A DNA stretch of 64,000 nt, from assembly GCA_963748095.1 (NCBI GenBank), contig CAVVIO010000016.1:189833-253832 (forward strand), read 5' to 3'. Below are positions 1-8,871 of the stretch, one piece after another (positions within the stretch are counted from its first letter, which is position 1; every line of letters starts with the position of its first letter). The position numbers and the translations under genes were made by a program. This DNA is from CAVVIO01 sp963748095 (GTDB lineage Bacteria; Bacteroidota; Bacteroidia; Bacteroidales; UBA10428). A model generated the notes under the pieces. It was not told the origin of the DNA. It did no database searches and saw nothing but the letters and a program-made list of their open reading frames with translations.

Positions 1-1045
1 CTGTAAGAAAAGGCGTTTCTTCATTGAAAGAAGTATTGATAACGGCCCCGAGGTTTTTTGCCGGTCCCCAGTCACCATTTGTATCTAATGAAGACACATA
101 AATATCGAGTCCGCCATAACCTCCCGGACGGTTACTGGTAAAATAAAGTTCCATCCCATTGGGGGAAAAACTGGCATGCGTTTCATTAAATTTAGTATTA
201 ATATTATCATTCAGCTTTTTAATCTCCGACCACTTACCGTCAATAAGTGTGGTAATATAAATGTCACCACTTGTAAAATTGTTGTATGCATATAATAATA
301 ATTTCGTTCCATCTGCCGAAATTCCGGTTGCATAATAATCGCCATCCGAACCGATCTGTGGTGTCAGATTATCAGGTACTTCCCAACTTCCACCATTCTT
401 AACCGATTTCATCACCGCGTCATAAAACGGTAACTCATTCATGTAATACAATTCCGATCCATCAGCATTTACCATCGGGTTGTAATTGGAATATCTGTCA
501 TCAATAATCCCGGGCAAGCTGTCTTTTTCGAGTTCTACCGGCGCCTTCAGAAGTTCTTTGGCATTTTCACACCTTTGTATCTGCCAGTTAAGCAAAACCT
601 GAAGGCTGGTATCAGTCTTTACAGAATCACGCAAAGTAGAAAATGCGAAAATGGCATTATTGAGGTCGTTATGTAAACGATAAGCGGCGCCTAACAATAA
701 ATAGCAGTGCAGAGGAGCATTGGGTTCATTGAGGCTGTCACCGGTATATATACTGCTTGCCGATAGAGAGGCTTCCTTAAGGTAAGAAAGTGCTTTTTCT
801 TTCTGCCCTGGTATACCAAGATAACATTCACCAATTTTATAATTTATATTAGGTGTGTCATAACCTCTGCTTATCAGCATTTGAAAAAGAGGCAATGCTT
901 CTTTATATTCTTCTGACAAAATATAATCATTTGCTTCTTCATATATTTTTTCATCCGAAGGCCATATTTGGGCAAACAGGCTGTTCCATGGCAACAGGAA
1001 TAACATTCCTACTATAAAATTTCTAATATGATTATATCTTGTCAT
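1..1045 (-). CDS. TPR/PD40-repeat envelope protein, 3' end outside window
   Basis: The frame is open from an ATG at 1045 to the window edge, giving the first 348 residues. The N-terminus has a signal peptide (hydrophobic stretch ending SLFAQ). TPR-like helices follow (about residues 30-170), then WD40-like PD40 beta-propeller repeats with motifs such as SPNGMELYFTSNRPGGYGG. It is a clear paralogue of the next gene (1059-4349), with the same order and near-matching propeller blades. Proteins of this build in Bacteroidota often end in an OmpA peptidoglycan-binding domain and sit in the periplasm or outer membrane, but the C-terminus is not visible here. It starts 13 nt after the stop of its paralogue, so the two are probably cotranscribed. 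Substrate and role are unknown. Confidence 0.85.
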   Translation of the reverse strand, partial: MTRYNHIRNFIVGMLFLLPWNSLFAQIWPSDEKIYEEANDYILSEEYKEALPLFQMLISRGYDTPNINYKIGECYLGIPGQKEKALSYLKEASLSASSIYTGDSLNEPNAPLHCYLLLGAAYRLHNDLNNAIFAFSTLRDSVKTDTSLQVLLNWQIQRCENAKELLKAPVELEKDSLPGIIDDRYSNYNPMVNADGSELYYMNELPFYDAVMKSVKNGGSWEVPDNLTPQIGSDGDYYATGISADGTKLLLYAYNNFTSGDIYITTLIDGKWSEIKKLNDNINTKFNETHASFSPNGMELYFTSNRPGGYGGLDIYVSSLDTNGDWGPAKNLGAVINTSFNEETPFLT

Positions 1046-1058
1046 AAATGGCTTTTAT

Positions 1059-4000
1059 TTAACTTTTTGGTTCCTTTTTTTTCCTTCTCGAAATTAATAA
1101 TATCAGGATTATAAGGAAAATTACATTGGCTATTACCAGTGTGATCGCCATTCTATTTCCGTGTGAAAAAAATCTGGCTTTTTCTTTAAATGCGTAACCT
1201 ACTTTATTCAGATTAATACCTTTTTCCATGATCAGCCGAAGCAGAACATCGTTTATATCCTGTTCTGAATAATTAAATTCGCCGGCATGACTGACAAGAT
1301 ATTGAATTATTTCGATAGGCGTAGAATAACGGTACTTATCTAATCCCTGTATGACTTTTTTAAGATCGCCGGTAGCATACTTAGACAATAACTGAATAAA
1401 CTCCTCTGTATTCCTGGCCCCAATAATATCTATAAATAACTGATAAAAATTCTCACGATTTAAATCGTTATGGGCTGATTTACGGATGATATAATTGAAT
1501 AATTCATCATAAGATGATATCCCTGCGCTTTTCGTATCCAGATTCTGAAGAAAAGATTTCAAATTCCCCTTGGCATGGTCCGCAAGCATGGCGGTAAAGG
1601 ATTCTATATTTTTCACATTATTTGTCCGTGCTTCCTCCATTAACTGTATCAGTTCCTTTTTGGAATAACCGTATTTTTCAGCATTCCCCAACAGGTAATT
1701 CAATAAATCTTCGGAAGTATTTATTTTATCGCGATCAAAGTCAATTTCGAGTAACGCCAGACGGATTGGCCCTGTAGCAACAAAAAGCGAATTAAAATAA
1801 AGTGTCTTAAGATCAATTAAAGTAGCGGTATTTGTCAGAAGCTGCCATACACTGTCCTGATCAAAGGTGTTAAGAAGGTAATGGGCCGCATCAGCCGGAT
1901 GATCGAATCGTTTCATTTGAAGAAGTACCTGCAGGGTATCTCTCATAGTTCCACCGGACTGGTTCTTCAAAGTTCTGAGGAAATAGTCCGTATCTCCGGA
2001 ACCAGAGATTATTTTTATAATGGTAGATAATAACTCATCTTTCTGTTCAGGTGTTACAGCAATAGATTTCATATACCGGATAAGTTCGCCGGATGTACGA
2101 ATGTTTTCTTTCTGCAAATCAATGCCGGAGAGTACCTTCCTGATACTGTCCCCTCCATATTTTACTATTTCACTGTAAAAGCTTCTAAGATCCTTTTTCG
2201 AAAGCATTTTAATGAATAGCCGATCCACTTCTCCCTGTGTAAATTTATGAGAACCGGCCTGTTTCATAAGATAATCATATAATTCTGCTGCAGAATCAAA
2301 AGTTAATCCCCCCGTACCCAGGCTATCGAGAAATTCCCTGAGACTGCCACTGCTCATATCTGCCAGTGATGCAATTAACTTACTGTTGTAAACAGAGTCA
2401 ATTTTTACTGTCAGCGGTTCGGTTGCTTTCTGCGGTACCGGTTTATAAATTACTGTTACTTCCTTTGTATTTGTATTCCCATCACTGTCGGTTACGGTAA
2501 AACGGACTATATTTTTACCCTCCATGGGTTTAAAACCATATACAAATCTTTTACGTTCAATCATAAAAGAATCAACACTCACTGATTCATCATTATTAAA
2601 TGTTTCGACTTTTAATTGTGAATGAGGTTTGACTGTCAGTTTAATCGGTAACGATTCATCTGTATTTACTTCAATATATAATTTGTTAACTTTTAGTTCG
2701 GGTAATTCGGCTGGTTGTTTCTCCTGTGCTAACGTGGAAGTTTCCTCCTGTCCACCGGTGAAAGGAGTAAGCAGTAATTCAGAAGTACTGACAGTTCCTG
2801 AAGGATTATTAACAGGTATGTTCAGGGTCTGCGAAACCGGTTCAATTCCGTTCCCTTCAATCCGCAAATCGAAATCTCCCTGGGTAGCATTCAATGAAAA
2901 ACTCCCGTCGGAATTCAGCGAAGTCTGATCGACCAGTGTGTTTGTGTTTTTTTTGTACAGTCTAGCCTCCACACCTTTAAAACCATCGGGAATGGTACCC
3001 TGAATTCGTGTGATGCCTTCTATAATGAATTTTCTGGGATGAATATCGGAAAATACTTCCAGCCGGTAGATATCATTTAACCCGTATGAATCACCGGGCT
3101 TGTACATACTATAATAGGCATAAGCCCCGTTTTTTACAGGAACAAAAAACAGATCATCGTCTGTTGTATTCAATGGATAACCTACATTAACGGGAACTGA
3201 CCATTTGCCATTATCCAGCAATGTGGAATAGAAAATATCATATCCCCCCATGTTGTAGTGTCCAAATGAACTAAAATACAACGTTTTACCGTCGTCGGTT
3301 ATAAAAGGTGTTTCTTCGTTATATTTTGTATTAATCACCGGTCCAAGATTAACCGCTGGTCCCCAGTTGTCTTTACCCGACCGTTCAGATTTATATATAT
3401 CGAGGCCGCCATACCCGCCTTTCCGGTTGCTTGTAAAGTAGAGTGTTTTCCCGTCGGGGGAAACGGAAGCATGCGACTCCCAGTATTTAGTATTAATATT
3501 ATCATTGAGTTTCACAAGCTTTGTCCATTGCTTGTTTACCAGCTTACTTACATATATATTCCCGTCGAATTCATCACTGCGGTACACATAAATCTCATCT
3601 CCATGATAAGAGATACCTGTAGAATAGGTATTTCCGTCGACACCAAATGATGGCGTGAGATTCAACGGAGGCGACCAGTCTGAATTTGTATCGGGGCGGG
3701 TACTGATAAAGACAGCATCGTAAAATTGCAGTTTAGTAGTAAAAACCAATGACTTTTCATCCCCGGAAATTACTGGTCTGACATCTGCAAATCGGGTGTT
3801 GATGGTTTGTCCCAGGTTTTTAGCCGTGAAATATATTGGCCTCGATTCGAGATCTTTAGCCAGGTTGCAGGATTTTATCTGTTTGTTTACCAACTCCACA
3901 TCGTAAACTGCCGGGTCGAGAATCTGCTTGAAATGTTCGAAAGCATCGAGGGCCTTATCCAGATCATTGTTTATACGGTATGCGTCACCTAAATAGTAAT

Positions 4001-4349
4001 AAGCTTCACGAGGAGCTTTTTTTTCTTTATATGAATTCGTTTTATAATCATTAGTGATATTATTAATGGCCTTTAACAGATACTTTATCGACTTTTCTTT
4101 CTGGTATTCATTGTTAAGGTAACAAATACCTATTTTATAATTCAGATTGGCATTTTCCGGATCATTACGTAATAAACGCTGATATAGAGGAAGTGCATCG
4201 GCGTATTCTTCAAAAAGAAAATATGATTCTGCCTCAACATACATGTCTTTGGCGCTCTGATCTTCCTGAGCAAAGATTCTTTCCGGGTAAATTCCGGTTA
4301 AAAAAACACACAGGTTTAATAAAATAAGGTAGTTTAGGCGGGTTTTCAT
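1059..4349 (-). CDS. TPR/PD40 protein with Ig-like domain, helical repeats and C-terminal membrane anchor
   Basis: I place the start at the ATG at 4349 (MKTRLNYLILL...), which gives a normal signal peptide ending IFAQ; the frame is open 33 codons further upstream, but that part covers a hairpin and reads as non-coding. From this Met (1096 aa): TPR-like region about 30-165, PD40 propeller blades about 190-430 (SPDGKTLYFTSNRKGGYGG), a carboxypeptidase-regulatory-like beta domain about 440-530, an Ig-like domain about 555-640, then six alpha-helical repeats of about 66 residues (about 665-1060), and a single transmembrane helix followed by a basic tail (RRKKKEPKS). The family is known mainly as envelope proteins with an OmpA end; here a membrane helix replaces it. 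Function is not known. Likely cotranscribed with its paralogue at 1-1045. Confidence 0.85.
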   Translation of the reverse strand: MKTRLNYLILLNLCVFLTGIYPERIFAQEDQSAKDMYVEAESYFLFEEYADALPLYQRLLRNDPENANLNYKIGICYLNNEYQKEKSIKYLLKAINNITNDYKTNSYKEKKAPREAYYYLGDAYRINNDLDKALDAFEHFKQILDPAVYDVELVNKQIKSCNLAKDLESRPIYFTAKNLGQTINTRFADVRPVISGDEKSLVFTTKLQFYDAVFISTRPDTNSDWSPPLNLTPSFGVDGNTYSTGISYHGDEIYVYRSDEFDGNIYVSKLVNKQWTKLVKLNDNINTKYWESHASVSPDGKTLYFTSNRKGGYGGLDIYKSERSGKDNWGPAVNLGPVINTKYNEETPFITDDGKTLYFSSFGHYNMGGYDIFYSTLLDNGKWSVPVNVGYPLNTTDDDLFFVPVKNGAYAYYSMYKPGDSYGLNDIYRLEVFSDIHPRKFIIEGITRIQGTIPDGFKGVEARLYKKNTNTLVDQTSLNSDGSFSLNATQGDFDLRIEGNGIEPVSQTLNIPVNNPSGTVSTSELLLTPFTGGQEETSTLAQEKQPAELPELKVNKLYIEVNTDESLPIKLTVKPHSQLKVETFNNDESVSVDSFMIERKRFVYGFKPMEGKNIVRFTVTDSDGNTNTKEVTVIYKPVPQKATEPLTVKIDSVYNSKLIASLADMSSGSLREFLDSLGTGGLTFDSAAELYDYLMKQAGSHKFTQGEVDRLFIKMLSKKDLRSFYSEIVKYGGDSIRKVLSGIDLQKENIRTSGELIRYMKSIAVTPEQKDELLSTIIKIISGSGDTDYFLRTLKNQSGGTMRDTLQVLLQMKRFDHPADAAHYLLNTFDQDSVWQLLTNTATLIDLKTLYFNSLFVATGPIRLALLEIDFDRDKINTSEDLLNYLLGNAEKYGYSKKELIQLMEEARTNNVKNIESFTAMLADHAKGNLKSFLQNLDTKSAGISSYDELFNYIIRKSAHNDLNRENFYQLFIDIIGARNTEEFIQLLSKYATGDLKKVIQGLDKYRYSTPIEIIQYLVSHAGEFNYSEQDINDVLLRLIMEKGINLNKVGYAFKEKARFFSHGNRMAITLVIANVIFLIILILLISRRKKKEPKS

Positions 4350-4438
4350 ATAAAAATCAATTTGAGAAAAATAGTTTAAAAACAATCCATAAGCGTTCAA
4401 TATCAGACTTATTGATATTAAAAACAGCAACAAGAAAT

Positions 4439-4459
4439 TTGCTGTCAAATAGACAGCAA
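4439..4459. repeat. Perfect 8-bp hairpin between E2 gene and PD40 gene
   Basis: TTGCTGTC and GACAGCAA are separated by five bases. It lies between the stop of the E2 gene (4513) and the chosen start of the PD40 gene (4349), and supports that stretch being non-coding. There is no good T-run after it on the minus strand, so I do not call it a standard terminator; it could be a weak terminator or an mRNA-stabilising stem. Confidence 0.4.
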
Positions 4460-4512
4460 TTTATAAAAAAAAGTATGATAAAAAAAGGGGAATAAATTTT
4501 CTTGATAAAAGC

Positions 4513-5847
4513 CTATATTTCCCGGTTAATATCAAAATCCTCAAGGTTCTTGGCAATCCGTCGCAAAAAATTACCGCCCAGTGAACCGTCAACAACCCTG
4601 TGATCGTATGTCAGTGATAACATCAATATATCTCTTATGCCGATAGTTTCTCCCTGATCCGTTTTCACAACAGCAGGCTTTCTTAAAATAGCCCCTACAG
4701 CGAGAACAGCAACTTCAGGTTGGTTGATAATGGGAGTACCTGTAACATTTTCGTAATGTCCCATATTAGTCACTGTAAAAGTTCCGCCAACCACTTCGGC
4801 AGGTTCAAGTTTATTCATCCTGGCCCGGTTTGCCAGATCGTTTATTCTGACAGCCAGTCCTGCCAGATTTTCTTTATCAGCATCTTTTATAACAGGAACA
4901 ATTAAATCACCACTGGGAAGAGCAGTGGCCACACCAACATTTATATATTTCTTCAGTACCACATACTCATCCCTAACTGAAACATTGATCAGGGGAAAAT
5001 CCTTGATGGCTTTTACCACAGCTTCCACAAAGATTGGAGTATAAGTAAGTTTAACTTTGTACTTTGCCAGGAAATCATCTTTCATCCTATTCCGCCATTG
5101 TACCAGGTCCGTCATATCAATCTCAACAAAAGAAGTTACATGGGGTGAAATACGCCTCGACTTTACCATATGATTAGCTATGAGCTTGCGTAAACGGCTC
5201 ATTTCAATCAATTCTTCATTTTCTCTGAGTTGTATATTCTCAGCTTTATTTGCATTTCCATTCAGGCTTTCATGCCTGAAATGTTTTGACTGGACCGGAT
5301 CTTCGCGAAATGTTCTGCCTTTAACGATATAATGATTCAAATCTTCTTTGGTAATCCTTCCTCCCAAGCCTGATCCCTGGATACGGCTCAGTTCCTGGAA
5401 AGATATATTTCTCTCTCGTGCAAGATTTCTTATGAATGGTGAAATAAATTTGTTAACCTCAATTTCGGGAACTGAATATGGCTGATGAATTTCTTCTTTT
5501 TTCACGGGAATTTCAAGATCTTGTTGCGAGACGGCAACTTTTACCGGTTCCATTTTTTCAGCAGGAATGATTTTTGCAGATTCCTCCTGCCCGACACTTT
5601 CTTCACCATTAGTTTCAATAATGGCTATCACTTCTCCTACTTTGGGTATTTCTCCCTCGTGATAAAAAACTTCTGTAACAATACCGGATACAGGTGAAGG
5701 GATTTCAGAATCGACTTTGTCGGTAGCTACTTCTACCAGGGGCATATCTTCTTCCACTTCGGTGCCTTCCCCTATTAACCATTTGGTTATGGTTGCTTCA
5801 ATTATTCCCTCGCCCATGGCAGGCAGGGTTAGTTCGAATTTTGCCAT
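4513..5847 (-). CDS. 2-oxoacid dehydrogenase complex E2 (dihydrolipoamide acyltransferase)
   Basis: 444 aa. It transfers an acyl group from lipoate to CoA in a pyruvate or branched-chain 2-oxoacid dehydrogenase complex. A single N-terminal lipoyl domain (about 1-78) carries the lipoylation site in ATDKVDSE (Lys44). A linker with K/E runs to a peripheral subunit-binding domain around 130-175 (SPFIRNLARERNISFQEL, GSGLGGRITKEDL). The catalytic domain ends with HRVVDG (His416, Asp420), the active-site motif of the acyltransferase family. No E1 or E3 gene is in the window, so the substrate cannot be settled; single-lipoyl E2s of this type are often branched-chain or general pyruvate E2s. The ATG at 5847 lies three bases after the stop of the glycosyltransferase gene, so the two are probably cotranscribed although functionally unrelated. 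Confidence 0.93.
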   Translation of the reverse strand: MAKFELTLPAMGEGIIEATITKWLIGEGTEVEEDMPLVEVATDKVDSEIPSPVSGIVTEVFYHEGEIPKVGEVIAIIETNGEESVGQEESAKIIPAEKMEPVKVAVSQQDLEIPVKKEEIHQPYSVPEIEVNKFISPFIRNLARERNISFQELSRIQGSGLGGRITKEDLNHYIVKGRTFREDPVQSKHFRHESLNGNANKAENIQLRENEELIEMSRLRKLIANHMVKSRRISPHVTSFVEIDMTDLVQWRNRMKDDFLAKYKVKLTYTPIFVEAVVKAIKDFPLINVSVRDEYVVLKKYINVGVATALPSGDLIVPVIKDADKENLAGLAVRINDLANRARMNKLEPAEVVGGTFTVTNMGHYENVTGTPIINQPEVAVLAVGAILRKPAVVKTDQGETIGIRDILMLSLTYDHRVVDGSLGGNFLRRIAKNLEDFDINREI

Positions 5848-5850
5848 AGG

Positions 5851-7830
5851 TCAATCATTTAATGAAATTTTTCTTCCCAGGTACTTTACAGACCTGAAAA
5901 TTATACTCAAATCGTTCATCAGTTTGTAGTCTTTTGCATAGATCATAATTGCCCTGTTGATCGTTTCCTGGTTTTGCATTTCTTCTCTTAATATATCGGC
6001 AGGTGATAATATCCCCTTCTTGATCAGAGGCAAGTTTGTATTCTCTATATCTCCTCCGGAATTATAGCCCACCCATGAAAAAATGCCCATTACAACTAAA
6101 AAGATATTGATTAAAAATCTTCCAGGTTTTTTCACAACAAAAACCAATACCGGACTTAGTAGTAAAAGAAAAAATGCCATTATTATATCCAACATTCTTT
6201 TTTGCCTGCGGTTAGTGCTCTTCTCTATGGAATTAAAATCTACTATATAAAGATCACCTGCCGAATTAATTGAATTACTGCCGATGATGGAGTAACTCTC
6301 TGGCGGTGCTATTTTGAAATCAAGACTGGATTTTGAGAATTTCAGCATTGTACGGATAATTTCCTGGGATGATAGATCATTCGCACAAAAAATCAATTCA
6401 TTCACCCTGTTTATTCTGACAATTTCCTCTATTTGAGTAATATCACCAAGATAACCGGGAGAGACTGATTTTATTCCGGGATATACAGTCCCAATAAGAT
6501 TTGGAATGATCTGTGTTTGTTTAAGTATTGAAAACACCCGCTCGCTTTCTTTTTTATGGCCTATAATCAAGATCCGTTTTTTGGTTTTTCCTATTACAAA
6601 GCCAAAATTTGTTTTACTAACAATGCTTAACAAAAACCTCACACAAAAAGTTGACAACAATGCCAAAAAAGCTCCTATAATTATCAATGCCCTTGAAAAT
6701 CGTAAATTTTCAGGTAACAATGCATAAACAAGAAGTATCAGTAAAGTCCCAATAGAAATACCCTTCACGAGGCTCCAGGCTTTAACAGGTTTTTCATAAC
6801 CTCCGTTTATAAATATGGACACCAGCCAGATAAATATGTAGGTAGGAACAATTGCATATAAGAATTCATCCGGGTACTTACCGCTTCCCTGAAATTTAAA
6901 TTCTTCCCAAACAGGTCGAATTAAAAGGTATCCTGCAAAAATAGTCACGGCATCGGAAAGGGGAAGAATGGCATCGAGAATGAAACGGCGAACAATAGAT
7001 AGGAAAGCCCTGAAATAAATGGCAAAATTTATCAGGATACTATATAACCGGGCATTTTTAGTACTGAAATGTTTTTGTGCAAATATAATCATGGCTGTGT
7101 AAAAAACCCGCACATAATTAATGCTTGTTTTTCGTGTACTTTCCCCCTTATAATGAATAATTGTAGTTTCAGGAAAATAGTAATTTTTATAGCCTGCTTT
7201 CAATATCCTGTACGAAAGATCAATGTCTTCACCATACATAAAGAACTGTTCATCGAGCAAGCCTGTTTTATCCAGAACAGTCTTACGTATAAGCAAAAAT
7301 GCTCCAGGCAGTATGTCAACCTCATGAATTTTATCTTTACTTAGATATGTAAGATGGTATTTCCCAAAATGCCGGGATTTCGGGAATAAGGACGACAAGC
7401 CAAATATTTTATAAAATGCTACGGAAGGTGTAGGTAATGAACGTTTTGATTCAGGCAGAAAATTCCCTTTCCCATCAATCATCTTTACTCCCAAACCACC
7501 GGCATCGGGATGTTGATCCATAAACAAAAGACATTTTTCAAAAGTATCTTCCTCGACTACCGTATCGGGATTCAACAGCAGAACATATTTCCCCAGAGCT
7601 TTTTTTATGGCCTGGTTGTTGGCCCTTGCAAAACCCACATTTTCCTTATTCGAAATAAGTTCAACTTCGGGAAATTTTTCCCGGATCATTCCTATTGAAC
7701 CATCCACAGAATTATTGTCCACAACAAAAACCTCTGCTTCGATATTTTTAAGTGATTTAAAAACCGAATGCAGGCAATGTTCCAGGAAGTATTTGACATT
7801 ATAGTTTACTATAACTATCGATAATTCCAT
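5851..7830 (-). CDS. Family-2 glycosyltransferase fused to a phosphoglycosyltransferase-like membrane/Rossmann module
   Basis: 659 aa. Residues 1-270 are a GT2 (rhamnosyltransferase-like) domain: SIVIVNYN start, NPDT at 87-90 in the DxD position, and GEDIDLSYR at 200-208. Four membrane helices follow (about 285-402), then a nucleotide-binding-like Rossmann domain (about 417-540, starting KRILIIGHKKESERV). Then comes RRQKRMLDIIMAFFLLLLSP, which resembles the start of the catalytic part of WbaP/WcaJ-type polyprenyl-phosphate glycosylphosphotransferases. The catalytic domain that should follow is absent; instead there are two hydrophobic segments and a short soluble tail. By family it should add a sugar to a lipid-linked glycan or surface polysaccharide at the inner membrane. 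The link to polysaccharide initiation is inference. ATG at 7830. Confidence 0.85.
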   Translation of the reverse strand: MELSIVIVNYNVKYFLEHCLHSVFKSLKNIEAEVFVVDNNSVDGSIGMIREKFPEVELISNKENVGFARANNQAIKKALGKYVLLLNPDTVVEEDTFEKCLLFMDQHPDAGGLGVKMIDGKGNFLPESKRSLPTPSVAFYKIFGLSSLFPKSRHFGKYHLTYLSKDKIHEVDILPGAFLLIRKTVLDKTGLLDEQFFMYGEDIDLSYRILKAGYKNYYFPETTIIHYKGESTRKTSINYVRVFYTAMIIFAQKHFSTKNARLYSILINFAIYFRAFLSIVRRFILDAILPLSDAVTIFAGYLLIRPVWEEFKFQGSGKYPDEFLYAIVPTYIFIWLVSIFINGGYEKPVKAWSLVKGISIGTLLILLVYALLPENLRFSRALIIIGAFLALLSTFCVRFLLSIVSKTNFGFVIGKTKKRILIIGHKKESERVFSILKQTQIIPNLIGTVYPGIKSVSPGYLGDITQIEEIVRINRVNELIFCANDLSSQEIIRTMLKFSKSSLDFKIAPPESYSIIGSNSINSAGDLYIVDFNSIEKSTNRRQKRMLDIIMAFFLLLLSPVLVFVVKKPGRFLINIFLVVMGIFSWVGYNSGGDIENTNLPLIKKGILSPADILREEMQNQETINRAIMIYAKDYKLMNDLSIIFRSVKYLGRKISLND

Positions 7831-7918
7831 GTTAGGTAATTAAATCGCTAAATTAAATATTTTAATATAATTATACTGAAACAGGAAACAGGATTGGTTT
7901 GTGAAAGCAAGACACATA

Positions 7919-8668
7919 TTATTTTGGAAGATTCAGGTTAGTGGTACAGTTCATCATAACCATCCTGCAGGCATTTTTATTTTTCATCGAACACGCTCTG
8001 TGAAAATAAAGGCAGGCATTGGATAAATCGTTCAACCGGTAATAAGTCATACCAAGATTATATAACGTAATAGGATTGTCGCCGCTGAGTTCCAGTGATT
8101 TCTGAAAATCTTTTACCGCTTCTTCATAATCTTTCTGTTCGTAATTTAACATAGCCCTGCTGTGATATACATTACCATCGGTACTATTTAATTCAATGGC
8201 ACGATTAAAATCTTCCATAGCCAGTTCATATCTTAATAAATTTTCACGAGCTACACCCCGGTTCAGATAAACTTTGTACATATCTGCAAACTTATCTGAA
8301 CTAAGAACCTTGTCAAAGTCATCAATAGCCTTTTCATATTTGCCTTTATGCATATTCATTACTCCGCGGTAAAAATAAAAATCCATCACATCCGGATGCG
8401 CTTTAATAGCTTCGTCGATATAATCTCCTGCCCCTTTAAAATCTTCCTGCAACAAATAAACATCAATTCTTTTCTTTAGCGCTTCTATATTATCGGGAGA
8501 AATTCGAAGAACAGAATCTATTCTTGACAAAGCAGCATTATAATCAGACCGGTTAATATCTTCATCAGCATTGTTTAATGCAGAAGAAACAGCTGGATTA
8601 CTCTGAGCATACAGTGATAAGCTTAATGCCTGAGAAAACAACAACACGAGTAAATATCTTATAATCAT
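7919..8668 (-). CDS. Secreted tetratricopeptide (TPR) repeat protein
   Basis: 249 aa with a signal peptide (LLVLLFSQALSLSLYAQ). The rest consists of about five or six TPR units of 34 residues, for example DFYFYRGVMNMHKGKYEKAI and NVYHSRAMLNYEQKDYEEAV. A cysteine-containing C-terminal tail follows (ACLYFHRACSMKNKNAC, then a further Cys). TPR solenoids bind other proteins; the partner is unknown. It stands alone between the glycosyltransferase gene (89 nt downstream) and a terminator upstream at 8820-8850, so it should have its own promoter, which I could not identify. Confidence 0.8.
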   Translation of the reverse strand: MIIRYLLVLLFSQALSLSLYAQSNPAVSSALNNADEDINRSDYNAALSRIDSVLRISPDNIEALKKRIDVYLLQEDFKGAGDYIDEAIKAHPDVMDFYFYRGVMNMHKGKYEKAIDDFDKVLSSDKFADMYKVYLNRGVARENLLRYELAMEDFNRAIELNSTDGNVYHSRAMLNYEQKDYEEAVKDFQKSLELSGDNPITLYNLGMTYYRLNDLSNACLYFHRACSMKNKNACRMVMMNCTTNLNLPK

Positions 8669-8819
8669 GTTACAGGAATGGTAATTGGCTATAAATTCAG
8701 AATTTTAACACCCTAAATTAATAAAAGTTGTTAATTAATGACATGCTTTTATTTTTTTTATTCTAATTAACCGGATTAGGTAAGGCAGGTTAATATCATA
8801 ATCAGAAATTCTTTTTTAC

Positions 8820-8850
8820 ATAAAAAGCCTGCACAAAAATGCAGGCTTCT
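8820..8850 (-). terminator. Rho-independent terminator of the 10422-8872 gene pair
   Basis: On the minus strand, AAGCCTGCA pairs with TGCAGGCTT across a six-base loop and is followed by TTTTT. It lies about 20 bases after the stop of the 8872 gene. Confidence 0.85.
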
Positions 8851-8871
8851 CTTTTCCTTAATAATAAAGTG

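Noticed and set aside
4350..4448. N-terminal extension of the PD40 protein
   Set aside because: It would put a second hydrophobic segment ahead of a good signal peptide and covers a perfect hairpin; the ATG at 4349 is better.
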